Below, piece by piece: positions 8,795 through 18,592 of a DNA stretch of 64,000 bases; within the stretch, counting starts at the first letter, position 1; every line of letters begins with the position of its first letter. A program made the position numbers and the translations under genes. Source of the DNA: Pedobacter riviphilus. Its GTDB lineage: Bacteria; Bacteroidota; Bacteroidia; Sphingobacteriales; Sphingobacteriaceae. The DNA is taken from contig NZ_CP061171.1 in NCBI RefSeq assembly GCF_014692875.1, positions 5,642,001 through 5,706,000 of the forward strand, given 5' to 3'. The notes under the pieces were generated by a model. The model searched no databases. It was not told the DNA's origin and worked only from the letters and a program-made list of their open reading frames with translations.

Positions 8795-9154
8795 CTAATT
8801 CAATAATACTTCTACCTTATTCAGTAAAGAATCCATCTCAAATGGTTTTTCCATAAAATCATTCGCACCGGCATCAAGTGCAGATTGTCTGATGTCTCTG
8901 CTGGCTGAGATCATTAAAATAGGAATTTCCTTAAATTGAGGGTCGTTTTTAAGCTGTTTGCAGATATCCCTGCCATCATGTCCACTCATCCAGATATCTA
9001 GCATAATCAGGTCTGGCTTGTTTTTTACTGCATCTATAACTGCCCCGCCATCATATGTAAACTCAACATCATAACCCATCACTTCCAAAATCATCGTCAC
9101 AGCATCAACAATTCCTTCGTCATCATCAGCGATGAGTATTTTCTTATTTCTCAT
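8795..9154 (-). CDS. Single-domain response regulator (receiver only)
   Basis: 119 residues making up one CheY-like receiver and nothing else. The acidic pocket Asp10-Asp11-Asp12, phospho-acceptor Asp53 (DLIMLDIWMSG), Ser83 (LMISAS) and Lys103 (FMEKPF) are all present, so it should be phosphorylatable. It lacks an output domain and must act by protein contact, for example in a phosphorelay or by binding a kinase. No histidine kinase gene lies nearby, so its partner is unknown. It is transcribed alone; 294 bp separate it from the divergent LacI gene, and I see no recognizable site in that stretch. Confidence 0.9.
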   Translation of the reverse strand: MRNKKILIADDDEGIVDAVTMILEVMGYDVEFTYDGGAVIDAVKNKPDLIMLDIWMSGHDGRDICKQLKNDPQFKEIPILMISASRDIRQSALDAGANDFMEKPFEMDSLLNKVEVLLN

Positions 9155-9448
9155 TTTATAATTTTATTTCATATTGTTTTGTTTTCAGCCGATAAACGAG
9201 AAGATGATTAGGAGCGTATGAATGATTAATGCGGTAAAGATGCTTTTTGTTTTAAAAAAAATGAATATTTATTTAAAGTATTTTACCAATGGTTGCATCA
9301 ATCCCTTTTATTACTGGATTTTATAGCGCAATGCCGAACTTATAAATTGAATGCGAAATGTATAATTTTAAAGCTTATAAAATATTTCGGACATTTATAG
9401 TTTATATTTACAGCGTTTATTCAAACTAATTGGGTTTAATAGCCAAAG

Positions 9449-10462
9449 ATGGACAGTATTAATATTAAGAAGTTAGCAGAAGCATTAAATTTATCTACTT
9501 CTACAATTTCGAGGGCTTTTAGGGATAATAGTGACATTAATGGTGCTACCAAAGAGCGTATATTAGCCAAGGCGAAAGAATTAAACTATCAGCCCAACCA
9601 TTATGCCAGTAATTTAAGGGAGCAAAAAAGCAAAACCATTGCGGTTATTGTGCCCGAACTGGCCAACAACTATTTTTCGCAGGCCATTCACGGTATTGAG
9701 CGGGTAGCCAGGGAAAACGGTTATCATATTCTGATTTACGTAACAGATGATGAATATAAAAAGGAAGTAACTTTCATTCGCCACTTACACAATGGTAGGG
9801 CCGATGGCATTATCATGTCGGTTTCCGGAGAAGCCAACGACCATAACTACCTTAATAAATTTGGCAGTAAAAGATTACCGCTGGTATTTTTCGACCGGAT
9901 TTATGAAGATATTGATACGCCGAGGGTAATTACTAATGATTATAACAGCAGTTTTCTGGCTACAGAACATTTAATAGAGCAGGGCTGCAATAGAATTGCC
10001 TACCTAGTGGTTAATAAAAGTTTATCAATAGGTAAAACCCGTATGCAGGGCTATCTTGATGCATTGGCTAAACACCAGATTCCTTTTGAAGAAAACCTGG
10101 TGATAGATTGCAGCAACAGTTACGAAGAAAATAGCATTATCATTAAAGAGGCTTTAACGCAATTAAAGCCCGATGGTGTTTTTACCTCGGTAGAACGTTT
10201 GGCCTTTGCTACTTATTATGCTTGTTACGATCTCGAGATCAACATCCCAAAAGATTTAAAAGTGATCAGTTTTTCCAGTTTGGAAATTGCTCCCTTGTTA
10301 AATCCTTCACTCACCACCATTACCCAACCAGCCACCGAAATAGGAGAGGAAGCGGCTAAATTATTGTTTACTATTTTAGATAATCATGCCGATAAAAATC
10401 TGCCAAACGAGGTGGTTTTAGTGTCTAAAATTATCAAGCGGAATTCAACCGCAAATGGCTAA
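9449..10462 (+). CDS. LacI-family transcriptional regulator of the maltodextrin locus
   Basis: 337 residues. The N-terminal helix-turn-helix is INIKKLAEALNLSTSTISR with the hinge-type helix NYQPNHYASNLRE after it; a periplasmic-binding-protein-like effector domain follows (IAVIVPELANNYFSQAI, DGIIMSVSGE, ITNDYNSSFLATEHLI, TTITQPATEIGEEA). It is a cytoplasmic DNA-binding repressor or activator sensing a sugar. Two long perfect palindromes with the central CG typical of LacI operators lie 90-156 bp after its stop codon, directly ahead of the SusC gene, so it very probably controls the locus at 10896-27144. By analogy with Bacteroidota alpha-glucan loci the effector would be maltose or a maltodextrin; that is inference. 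Confidence 0.92.
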   Translation: MDSINIKKLAEALNLSTSTISRAFRDNSDINGATKERILAKAKELNYQPNHYASNLREQKSKTIAVIVPELANNYFSQAIHGIERVARENGYHILIYVTDDEYKKEVTFIRHLHNGRADGIIMSVSGEANDHNYLNKFGSKRLPLVFFDRIYEDIDTPRVITNDYNSSFLATEHLIEQGCNRIAYLVVNKSLSIGKTRMQGYLDALAKHQIPFEENLVIDCSNSYEENSIIIKEALTQLKPDGVFTSVERLAFATYYACYDLEINIPKDLKVISFSSLEIAPLLNPSLTTITQPATEIGEEAAKLLFTILDNHADKNLPNEVVLVSKIIKRNSTANG

Positions 10463-10551
10463 AAAAAGGCTCAAAAAACGGGCTTGTTTTTCGCCTGAAA
10501 TTTTCAAAAAATTTCTTCACTTAGTGTAAAATACGCAGAATTTTGATCAAT

Positions 10552-10571
10552 TTTCGGGAACGTTCCCGAAA
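10552..10571. promoter_or_regulatory. LacI-type operator 1
   Basis: tttcgggaacgttcccgaaa is a perfect 20-bp palindrome centred on CG at 10561/10562, the symmetry expected of a LacI-family site. Confidence 0.8.
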
Positions 10572-10592
10572 GATGACCGAATTTTGATTCAA

Positions 10593-10618
10593 TTTTTTCG
10601 GGAACGTTCCCGAAAAAA
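10593..10618. promoter_or_regulatory. LacI-type operator 2
   Basis: A perfect 26-bp palindrome with the same tcgggaacgttcccga core as operator 1, extended by A/T arms. The centres are 44 bp apart, close to four helical turns, so two dimers could bind on the same face or a tetramer could bridge them. Confidence 0.8.
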
Positions 10619-10634
10619 GCGTTAAAAATGGCTT

Positions 10635-10651
10635 AGTGTAATAATTACACT
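10635..10651. promoter_or_regulatory. Inverted repeat near the SusC promoter, possible third site
   Basis: agtgtaat and attacact are perfect 8-bp arms around one central A. It could be a site for a second regulator or a weak hairpin in the leader. Confidence 0.4.
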
Positions 10652-10895
10652 TTAAATTTAAATTTAACATTTTTAATATATTGATTATCAATTAATTAAA
10701 AAATTAACAATTATTTAATATAGATTTTTACATACGAGAAAAAGCTAATTTTTATGCTGATTTTCTTGCCGATATTTTAGCCCGAAATATATTTTTTAAA
10801 TAAATTTTGAAATATCATTAACAGCTGTAAATTAGACCTGTGTGTAAATCACTATAATATTTAACCAAATTTTTATACTTAAACGAGCTTCAAAT

Positions 10896-13883
10896 ATGAG
10901 AGTATTTTACCTGTTAAAACAGGGGCTTTTGGTGCTGTTAGTTTTTTCAGCATTAATGGTAAAAGCACAAACCGGATCGGTATCTGGTAAAGTGCTTGAT
11001 GAAACCGGCCTGCCATTACCTGGCGCTTCTGTAGTTGTAAAAGGAACAACAAGAAGTACATCAACCGATGCTGATGGTAATTATAAACTAGCAGGTTTAT
11101 CGAATGGTTCGATAACACTGTCTGTAAGTTTTATCGGTTATCAAACCCTTGACAAAGCCGTAAGCATTTCAGGAAATGCTACTGTTAATTTTCAATTGGT
11201 GCCTGACGCACAAAAACTGAATGAGGTAGTGGTAATCGGTTATGGTACTGCAGAAAAGAAAAACTTAACCGGATCAATCACTACAGTAGGTGCTAAAGAT
11301 TTTCAAAAAGGAACGATTACAACGCCTGAACAGTTAATTCAAGGTAAGGTAGCAGGGGTTAACATTATTAGCAGTAGCGGCCAGCCAGGGGTTGGTAGTC
11401 AGATCCGTATCCGTGGAGGGGCTTCTTTAAATGCCAGTAACGATCCTTTAATTGTTATAGACGGAGTGCCTTTCAGTGGAAAATCAATTGATAACGCACC
11501 TAGTCCCCTATCATTGATCAACCCGAATGATATAGAGACTTTTACCGTGTTGAAGGATGCAAATGCTACAGCAATTTATGGTTCGAGAGCATCCAATGGC
11601 GTAATCTTAATTACCACTAAAAAGGGGGGTACAGGTGCGCCTGTAATTAATTTCAGTACCAATAATTCTGTTGCAACCATTGCAAAAAAGGTAGATGTGC
11701 TCTCGGCAGATCAAATTCGTACTTTTGTAAATGCCAATCCAACCGCTGCCTATGATGCAGGCAAAACATTTGTTTCGCTTTTAGGAAAAGCAAATACTGA
11801 TTGGCAAGATGAAATCTTTCAAAATGCCTTTGCTACTGATAATAATCTCAGTATTGCAGGTAAATTTCATGGGGTTCCCTATCGTGTATCTGCAGGTTAC
11901 TTGGATCAGCAAGGTTTGTTAATTACCGATAAGTTTAACAGGGCTACAGGAGCCATTACGATTTCTCCAAAATTATTCACCGATCACTTAAAAATTGATT
12001 TAAGCCTGAAAGGGACATTAACCGAATCTCACTTTGCGAATGATAACAATAATGCCATTGCCAATGCGATCCAATTTGATCCAACGCAATCGGTTACCGC
12101 AAATAATCAATTTGGAAATTATTTCGAATGGCTAAGAGCGGATGGAACCTTAAATCCTAATGCACCAAGAAACCCGGTAGCGCAGATTATGTTAAGAAAT
12201 AATAATGGAAACGCTGCCCGAAGCTTTGGAAATGTAAGATTCGACTATTCTTTCCATTTTTTACCAGAATTACATGCTAACTTAAATTTAGGTTACGACG
12301 TTTCTAAGGGAGCAGGACGTATTTTTGTTCCGGCATTTGCCGCTACAAGTTTTTCAACTAATGGATCTTCTACTCAATCGCTGAATACATCCAACAATAA
12401 AGTATCAGAGTTTTATTTAAACTATGCCAAAGATGTAACTAGCATCAGAAGCCGTTTTGACGTAACTGCTGGTTATGGTTATTATGATAATGCTAAAACA
12501 AACTATAGCTTTAACGAATATAGTGCAACAGGTGTGTTAAGAACAACACCTAAGTTTCCATTCTCTGTTGACCGTAACAAATTGTTATCCTACTACGGAA
12601 GGTTGGTTTACACTTTAGCCGATAAATATATCCTTTCGGGAACCATGCGTGCAGATGCATCATCAAGGTTTGCTGCCGAAAATCGTTGGGGTTATTTCCC
12701 TTCGGTTGGTTTTACCTGGAGAATTGCAGGCGAAAACTTCTTAAAGGAAAGTAAGGCTGTTTCTGATTTAAAACTGCGGTTAAGTTATGGTGAAACCGGT
12801 AATAAAGATGGGGATACCGTTGGCGATTATAGTTATTTGGCCAAATATTATTCCAATAGTAATACGGGCCAGTACCAGATTGGTGATACTTTTTACGATT
12901 ATTATGCACCTTCTGCCTACGATCCGGATTTAAAATGGGAAACCACAACAACCTATAATGCTGGTTTAGATTATGGCTTTTTCAAAGGAAGAATCTACGG
13001 TGCGATAGACGTTTATTATAAAAAAACAAAAGATTTATTGGCTACTGTGAACATTCCTGTAGGAACAAACTTTAACAATAATCTGATTACCAATGTGGGT
13101 AATATGGATGTAAGAGGAGCGGAGTTTAGCTTGAATTTTGCAGCGATCAAAACAGAAAACATTTCATGGGATTTTGGTTTTAATGCCGCTTATAACAAAA
13201 GAAAGGTAACCAATTTAACCTTAAATCCTGATCCGGGAAGTAAGCAAGGCGCTGGTGATATTTCTGGTGGAACAGGGATTACCATTAAATACAATGCTGT
13301 AAATCAGCTTCCTGGTGCCTTCTTTGTTTACAAACAGGTATATAATAGTGCCGGAAAGCCACTGGAAGGCGTATATGAAGATTCAAATGGTGATGGTGTG
13401 GTTAACTCAAGTGATCAGTATTTTTATAAGTCGCCAGATCCTAAAATTACCTTGGGATTCAACACGGCCTTCAGTTATAAAAAATGGACAATTAGTACCG
13501 TATTGAGAGCTAACCTAGGCAATTATGTTTATGATAACGTTTCATCGAACTTTGGTATCAAAAACAATATTCTTAGTGCTGCGGGCTTAATTAACAATGC
13601 TGGTGTAGATTTCTTAAACACCAACTTCACAACAAGTCAGTATTTAAGTGATTACTACGTTAAAAATGCTTCATTCTTAAAAATGGATAACCTTGGCCTG
13701 GCTTACGATGCCGGGAAGTTATTTAAAAATAGCAACACCAATTTAAGAATTACGGCCAACTGCCAGAATGTGTTCGTAATCTCTAAATATAAAGGGATAG
13801 ATCCTGAGTTAACAGATGGTATCGACTTTAAGTTATATCCAAGACCAAGGACATACACTTTAGGTTTAAATGTTGGTTTTTAA
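10896..13883 (+). CDS. SusC-like TonB-dependent outer-membrane transporter (maltodextrin)
   Basis: 995 residues. A signal peptide ends at MVKAQ (~25). A carboxypeptidase-regulatory-like domain follows (~27-105, VSGKVLDETGLPLPGASV), then the TonB box region NEVVVIGYGT, a plug domain (~115-240, IRIRGGASLNASNDPLIVIDG) and a long beta-barrel to the C-terminal aromatic strand LGLNVGF. It imports oligosaccharides over the outer membrane with energy from TonB, working with the SusD lipoprotein 16 bp downstream. The ATG at 10896 is preceded by the operator region. Unlike the second SusC of the window it has no STN domain, which fits control by LacI rather than by a sigma/anti-sigma relay. Specificity for alpha-glucans is inferred from the enzymes beside it. 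Confidence 0.94.
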   Translation: MRVFYLLKQGLLVLLVFSALMVKAQTGSVSGKVLDETGLPLPGASVVVKGTTRSTSTDADGNYKLAGLSNGSITLSVSFIGYQTLDKAVSISGNATVNFQLVPDAQKLNEVVVIGYGTAEKKNLTGSITTVGAKDFQKGTITTPEQLIQGKVAGVNIISSSGQPGVGSQIRIRGGASLNASNDPLIVIDGVPFSGKSIDNAPSPLSLINPNDIETFTVLKDANATAIYGSRASNGVILITTKKGGTGAPVINFSTNNSVATIAKKVDVLSADQIRTFVNANPTAAYDAGKTFVSLLGKANTDWQDEIFQNAFATDNNLSIAGKFHGVPYRVSAGYLDQQGLLITDKFNRATGAITISPKLFTDHLKIDLSLKGTLTESHFANDNNNAIANAIQFDPTQSVTANNQFGNYFEWLRADGTLNPNAPRNPVAQIMLRNNNGNAARSFGNVRFDYSFHFLPELHANLNLGYDVSKGAGRIFVPAFAATSFSTNGSSTQSLNTSNNKVSEFYLNYAKDVTSIRSRFDVTAGYGYYDNAKTNYSFNEYSATGVLRTTPKFPFSVDRNKLLSYYGRLVYTLADKYILSGTMRADASSRFAAENRWGYFPSVGFTWRIAGENFLKESKAVSDLKLRLSYGETGNKDGDTVGDYSYLAKYYSNSNTGQYQIGDTFYDYYAPSAYDPDLKWETTTTYNAGLDYGFFKGRIYGAIDVYYKKTKDLLATVNIPVGTNFNNNLITNVGNMDVRGAEFSLNFAAIKTENISWDFGFNAAYNKRKVTNLTLNPDPGSKQGAGDISGGTGITIKYNAVNQLPGAFFVYKQVYNSAGKPLEGVYEDSNGDGVVNSSDQYFYKSPDPKITLGFNTAFSYKKWTISTVLRANLGNYVYDNVSSNFGIKNNILSAAGLINNAGVDFLNTNFTTSQYLSDYYVKNASFLKMDNLGLAYDAGKLFKNSNTNLRITANCQNVFVISKYKGIDPELTDGIDFKLYPRPRTYTLGLNVGF

Positions 13884-13898
13884 TAAAGATAAAGAGAA

Positions 13899-15482
13899 AT
13901 GAAAAATTCGTTTAAAATAATATTGGCAACCACAGTTTTATTACTTTCTTTAAATTCTTGTAAGAAAGATGCCTTAAATTTAAAGCCTACGAATGATGTA
14001 ACTGCCGATGTGGTATATGCTACGCCTGCAGGATATAAACAAGAACTGGTAAAATTGTACGCTACCTATGCATTAACCAGTCCAACAGGGTCAGATAATA
14101 GTGATATTGGTGGTCTGAATGCCGGATTTGCAGATTTCTTCAGGTTATTCTGGACTTCCCAGGAGTTGGTAACCGATGAAGCGATTTGTGCCTGGGGAGA
14201 TACAGGTATTCCTGAATTAGATTATGCTACCTGGAATACTGATAACCAATTTTTAAGAGGTTTATATTCTAAAAGTATTCTGCAAATCACCATTTGCAAT
14301 GAGTTTCTTCGCGAAAGTACACCAGAGAAGCTGGCAAGTCGGAATATTACTGGTGCCGATGTTTCAGCTATTCAACGTTATCGTGCCGAAGCCCGTTTCT
14401 TAAGAGCATTTCAATATTGGGTTTTATTAGATGGTTTCGGAAATCCTCCTTTCGTGACAGAAGAGGATGCGATTGGCAAAACCAATCCTAAGCAAATTCA
14501 AAGAGCAGCTTTATTTGCTTATGTAGAATCAGAATTAAAAGCCATTGAAGGCGATTTGGCTGATCCTCGTACTAACGATTATGGCCGTGCAGATAAAGCC
14601 GCAGACTGGGCATTGTTAGCCAGATTATATTTGAATGCTCAGGTTTATACCGGAACAGCAAAATATACTGAAGCTATTACTTATTCGACTAAGGTTATCA
14701 ACTCTGGTTATTCATTAAAAGCCAATTACAAAGATTTATTTTTGGCAGATAATAACTTAAATAATACAGAAAACATTTTAACCATCAATTACGATGGTGT
14801 AAGAGGAACAAACTACGGTGGAACTACCTTTTTAATTAATGCTGCAATTAATGCCGACATGAGCCCTGCATCATATGGAGTACCTTCAGGTGGTTGGGGT
14901 GGTAACAGAACCCGCCAGAACTTACCTGCATTATTTCCTGATCCTAATGGAACGGTAGATAAACGCGGTATATTTTTTGGCACAAAAAGCAATGTAGACG
15001 ATATTGGTGTATTTACAGACGGATTAAGGGTAACCAAATTTAAAAACGTTACCTCTGGAGGAGTTACGCCCGCATCGTTAAACGGAACATTCAGTTCATT
15101 AGATTTTGCATTATTCCGTTTAGCAGAACAATACTTAATTTACGGTGAAGCCGTAATGCGTGGAGGCTCGGGCGGAAGTACTGCCCAAGCACTTACCTAT
15201 GTGAATAACTTACGTCGCCGTGCTTATGGTAACAACAGTGGAGATGTAAGTACCCTATCGGTAGATTTCTTCTTAGACGAGCGTGCCCGTGAATTGTATT
15301 GGGAAGGGCACCGCCGTACCGATTTAATCCGTTATGGCAAATTTACCGGCGCCACTTATTTATGGCCATTTAAAGGTGGTATTAAAGCAGGAGCAAGTTT
15401 ACCCGCTTACCGTAACTTATATCCAATTCCAACGGCAGATTTAATCGCTAATCCGAATTTGGTTCAAAACACAGGTTATTAA
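13899..15482 (+). CDS. SusD-like starch-binding outer-membrane lipoprotein
   Basis: 527 residues with a lipoprotein signal (LLSLNSCKKD, Cys near 22). The RagB/SusD pattern is clear: an N-terminal TPR-like helical region (YRAEARFLRAFQYWVLLDGFGNPPFVTE, quoted in parts), LLARLYLNAQVYTG, and the C-terminal YLIYGEAVMRGG, LDERARELYWEGHRRTDLIRYG and YPIPTADLIANPNL segments. It forms the lid on the SusC barrel and captures the glycan. It starts 16 bp after SusC, and the pair is followed by a SusE/F-like gene, the order of the classical starch utilization system. There is no sign of damage, in contrast with the second SusD at 33107. Confidence 0.94.
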   Translation: MKNSFKIILATTVLLLSLNSCKKDALNLKPTNDVTADVVYATPAGYKQELVKLYATYALTSPTGSDNSDIGGLNAGFADFFRLFWTSQELVTDEAICAWGDTGIPELDYATWNTDNQFLRGLYSKSILQITICNEFLRESTPEKLASRNITGADVSAIQRYRAEARFLRAFQYWVLLDGFGNPPFVTEEDAIGKTNPKQIQRAALFAYVESELKAIEGDLADPRTNDYGRADKAADWALLARLYLNAQVYTGTAKYTEAITYSTKVINSGYSLKANYKDLFLADNNLNNTENILTINYDGVRGTNYGGTTFLINAAINADMSPASYGVPSGGWGGNRTRQNLPALFPDPNGTVDKRGIFFGTKSNVDDIGVFTDGLRVTKFKNVTSGGVTPASLNGTFSSLDFALFRLAEQYLIYGEAVMRGGSGGSTAQALTYVNNLRRRAYGNNSGDVSTLSVDFFLDERARELYWEGHRRTDLIRYGKFTGATYLWPFKGGIKAGASLPAYRNLYPIPTADLIANPNLVQNTGY

Positions 15483-15500
15483 TCTTAATATTTTATAAAG

Positions 15501-16511
15501 ATGAAATCAATATTCTTTAAATCCTTAGCCTTTAGCTTTATCGCGCTATCGCTATGGTCATGCAAAAAAGACGAAACCCGTGCCATAGCCAATGCAGGTA
15601 CCGGAGGTTCTTTAAAAAGTTCGGCTACGTCTGTGGTCTTAGACAAAAGCATGCTCACTACCAATGTGATTACTTTTACCTTAACCAATGCTAATTTTGG
15701 TTATCAGGCGGCTGTAACTAATACTTTGCAACTGTCTCCCAAAGGGGCAAACTTTGCAGCAGATAAAACAAAGGAAGTAATTATTGATGCGAATGTGACC
15801 ACTAAAAGTTACAATGGATTGGATTTTAATAATCTACTGCTTTCTTTAAATTTATCTACTGCTGTAAATTCTGATGTAGAAATCAGGGTAAAAGCAGCCA
15901 TCTCTAATGCGGTAGCTCCGGTTTACAGCAATGTGGTTTCTATAAGTGCAAAGCCATTCCCTTTAACTTCATGGGTATACGTGCCCGGAGCATATCAGGG
16001 ATGGAATCCGGCAACAGCCGATAGCTTAGTTTCTATCACCGGAAATGGTATTTATACCGGAATTATTAAGTTCGATGGTGGTAATTTTAAAGTTACTCCA
16101 GCCAAGAAATGGGATCTGGCTTATGGCGATGCCGGAGGTGGTAAACTCAGCACTTCAGGTGGCGATATCAGTTCCGTTTCGGCAGGCTTTAAACTGCTAA
16201 CTGTCGATCTTAATACAAATGTCTACACCATTGCCAATGCAGATTACTGGTCAATTATTGGTAATGCAATTCCTGGAAGTAACTGGTCTGTTGATACCGA
16301 CCTTAGTCCGGTAAACGATGGCAAAAATACATGGATTGGAACAGTTGCTTTAACTCCTGGCGCCTTTAAGTTCAGAAGAAATCACGATTGGGGAACCAAT
16401 ATTGGTGATAATGGTGCAGATATTAATGTTACTGTCGCTGGTACATATAAGCTAACCTTAACACTTAATGCCGATGGTAAAACAGGTGCTTACACCATGG
16501 TTAAAATTTAA
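15501..16511 (+). CDS. SusE/SusF-like starch-binding lipoprotein
   Basis: 336 residues with a lipobox (LSLWSC, Cys near 21). Residues ~25-155 form a SusE N-terminal Ig-like domain (SSATSVVLDKSMLTTNVITFT). Two similar starch-binding modules follow, ~160-250 (VPGAYQGWNPATADSL, KWDLAYGDAGGGKL) and ~252-336 (IIGNAIPGSNWSVDTDLS, RRNHDWGTNIGDNG). Their Trp/Tyr/Asp positions resemble the sugar-stacking sites of SusE/SusF modules. It should sit on the cell surface and help hold malto-oligosaccharides near SusCD. It begins 18 bp after SusD and is followed by a terminator-like hairpin, so it is the last of the highly expressed binding genes. The family call is confident; binding specificity is inferred. 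Confidence 0.85.
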   Translation: MKSIFFKSLAFSFIALSLWSCKKDETRAIANAGTGGSLKSSATSVVLDKSMLTTNVITFTLTNANFGYQAAVTNTLQLSPKGANFAADKTKEVIIDANVTTKSYNGLDFNNLLLSLNLSTAVNSDVEIRVKAAISNAVAPVYSNVVSISAKPFPLTSWVYVPGAYQGWNPATADSLVSITGNGIYTGIIKFDGGNFKVTPAKKWDLAYGDAGGGKLSTSGGDISSVSAGFKLLTVDLNTNVYTIANADYWSIIGNAIPGSNWSVDTDLSPVNDGKNTWIGTVALTPGAFKFRRNHDWGTNIGDNGADINVTVAGTYKLTLTLNADGKTGAYTMVKI

Positions 16512-16528
16512 TCATTAACTAAACTATT

Positions 16529-16562
16529 CCTGTAGGGATCTTTTGATCTCTACAGGATTTTT
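16529..16562 (+). terminator. Terminator-like hairpin inside the maltodextrin operon
   Basis: A 12-bp stem (cctgtagggatc with gatctctacagg, one G-U) closes a TTTT loop and is followed by atttttt. It lies between the SusE-like gene and the first GH13 gene and probably lowers enzyme expression relative to SusCDE. Confidence 0.65.
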
Positions 16563-16584
16563 AAAAACATCAAAAAGTTTTAGC

Positions 16585-18519
16585 ATGATAAAATCTCCTG
16601 CCCCTGCTACGTTTCTTTCCGTTATTCATTCTCCTTTTAATGCTCAAACTAAAATCCACGTAAATGCGCGGGGATTAAAAAAAATGCTGGTTATCATTAC
16701 TGTACTGCTTAGCAGTATCAATCTCTTTGCCCAAAAATTAGAACGTATCGAACCGATGTTCTGGTACACAGGGATGCACAATCCTAAGTTGCAATTGCTG
16801 GTTCATGGCGAAAATATTGCTTCAAGCTCGGTTTCATTAACTTATCCAGGCGTAAAACTCGTAAAGATTAATAAAGTTGAAAACCCGAATTATTTATTTC
16901 TCGATTTAACACTTGCTGCTACAGTAAAATCCGGAAGTTTCCCAATTAATTTTTCTGTAAATGGCAAAAAGATATTCAGTTACACTTACGAATTAAAAAA
17001 CCGCGATAAAAGTGCGGGCAGAATTCAGGGTGTAACCAACAAAGATTTTATTTATTTGCTTATGCCCGATCGTTTTTCGAACGGTGATAAAAGCAACGAT
17101 GTGGTTCAGGGTTTAACCGAAACTGCATTAAACCGCGATAGTATGTACTACCGTCATGGTGGAGATATACAAGGTGTAATTAACCACCTCGATTACCTGA
17201 AGGATTTAGGCGTAACTACCGTTTGGATGACACCAGAGGTAGAAAACGATATGCCACAGGCTTCTTACCATGGCTACGCGGTAACCGATCACTATAAAAT
17301 AGACCCGCGGTATGGAACAAATGCACTTTACAAAAAGTATGTAGAGATTGCCCATGCCAAAGGATTAAAAGTGATTAAAGATATTGTACACAACCACATT
17401 GGTACCCAGCACTGGTTTTATAAAGATTTGCCCATGAAAAGCTGGTTAAACCAATGGCCAAAATATACGCAAACGAGTTACCGCGATCAGACCGTGATGG
17501 ATATCCACGCTTCTGCTGCCGACCGCAAACAGATGTTAGATGGTTGGTTTGTGCCTTCAATGCCCGATTTAAACCAAACCAATCCATACGTGCAGAATTA
17601 CCTGACCCAAAATCACATCTGGTGGATCGAATACGCTGGTATTGATGGTTTACGTTTGGATACTTATGGATATAACGATCCGGTTTATATGGCCGATTGG
17701 GCTTTAAAAGTTCAGGCAGAATTTCCACATTTATCAGTTTTTGGCGAAACATTGGTAACCGCAGTGGCGAACCAGGCTTTTTTTACTGGTGGCAATACGG
17801 TTAACCGCGGTTTTGATACCCATTTGCAAGGCATTACCGATGCTACTTTAAAAGATGCGATTTACGAAGGAATAAATGGCAAAAATGGTTGGGTAGAGGG
17901 AATTAATCGGTTATATGCCACCTTAGCGCACGATTTTCTTTATAAAAATCCAAATACCAACTGCATCTTTTTAGATAACCATGATATGAGCCGCTTCTAC
18001 TCTATGGTTGGCGAAGATTTCGATAAATATAAAATGGGAATGAGCATCCTGTTAACCATGCGCGGCATTCCTGAAATGTATTATGGAACAGAAATTTTAA
18101 TGAAAAACTTTTCCAATCCAGATGGACTGATCCGTTCTGATTTTCCAGGTGGTTGGGAGGGCGACAAAAAAGATAAATTTATTGCCGATGGACGCACCAA
18201 CAAAGAGAATGAGGCTTTTAATTTTGTTAAAACCTTAGCCAATTTCCGCAAAAGCAGTGCTGCACTACAAACCGGTAAATTGATGCAGTTTGTGCCGCAA
18301 GATGATATTTATGTTTATTTCCGCTACAATACAGAACCAAAAGGCACCGTAATGGTTATTGTAAACAACACTGAAAAAGAAAAAACACTAAATACCGACC
18401 GTTTTGCCGAAAGAACAACAGGAATTACAACTGCTAAAAATGTAATTACGGGTGAAACGATTACTTTTTCTAACATTAAAATATCAGCTAAAACAACACT
18501 GGTGCTGGAGTTAAGGTAG
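16585..18519 (+). CDS. GH13 cyclomaltodextrinase/neopullulanase-type enzyme
   Basis: 644 residues from the ATG at 16585; ATG 16684 is an alternative that would start inside the signal sequence (LVIITVLLSSINLFAQ). A TTG further upstream would place the start inside the terminator hairpin and is rejected. After the signal comes a cyclomaltodextrinase N-terminal beta domain (~50-150, IEPMFWYTGMHNPKLQLLVHG), then the GH13 barrel: region I VIKDIVHNH, region II GIDGLRLDTYG (nucleophile Asp), region III VFGETLV (acid/base Glu), region IV FLDNHDMSRF (Asp). A C-terminal beta domain closes the protein. It should be periplasmic and cleave imported maltodextrins or cyclodextrins, like SusA. The unusually long n-region before the signal core is odd. 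Confidence 0.9.
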   Translation: MIKSPAPATFLSVIHSPFNAQTKIHVNARGLKKMLVIITVLLSSINLFAQKLERIEPMFWYTGMHNPKLQLLVHGENIASSSVSLTYPGVKLVKINKVENPNYLFLDLTLAATVKSGSFPINFSVNGKKIFSYTYELKNRDKSAGRIQGVTNKDFIYLLMPDRFSNGDKSNDVVQGLTETALNRDSMYYRHGGDIQGVINHLDYLKDLGVTTVWMTPEVENDMPQASYHGYAVTDHYKIDPRYGTNALYKKYVEIAHAKGLKVIKDIVHNHIGTQHWFYKDLPMKSWLNQWPKYTQTSYRDQTVMDIHASAADRKQMLDGWFVPSMPDLNQTNPYVQNYLTQNHIWWIEYAGIDGLRLDTYGYNDPVYMADWALKVQAEFPHLSVFGETLVTAVANQAFFTGGNTVNRGFDTHLQGITDATLKDAIYEGINGKNGWVEGINRLYATLAHDFLYKNPNTNCIFLDNHDMSRFYSMVGEDFDKYKMGMSILLTMRGIPEMYYGTEILMKNFSNPDGLIRSDFPGGWEGDKKDKFIADGRTNKENEAFNFVKTLANFRKSSAALQTGKLMQFVPQDDIYVYFRYNTEPKGTVMVIVNNTEKEKTLNTDRFAERTTGITTAKNVITGETITFSNIKISAKTTLVLELR

Positions 18520-18592
18520 TAAAGAGAAAAATAGAAAGACTAAAGCTGCGGGAGTCTTGATACTTGATTCCCGCGACTTGATACTAAAATAT

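Larger units (their letters stand above)
10463..10895. other. Regulatory intergenic region of the maltodextrin locus
   Basis: 433 bp. It carries a weak hairpin after the LacI gene (aaaaac/gttttt around 10482-10500), two operator palindromes (10552-10571, 10593-10618), an agtgtaat/attacact inverted repeat (10635-10651) and then very AT-rich sequence up to the SusC start. The word ttagtgtaa occurs both before (10520) and after (10634) the operators. Confidence 0.7.
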
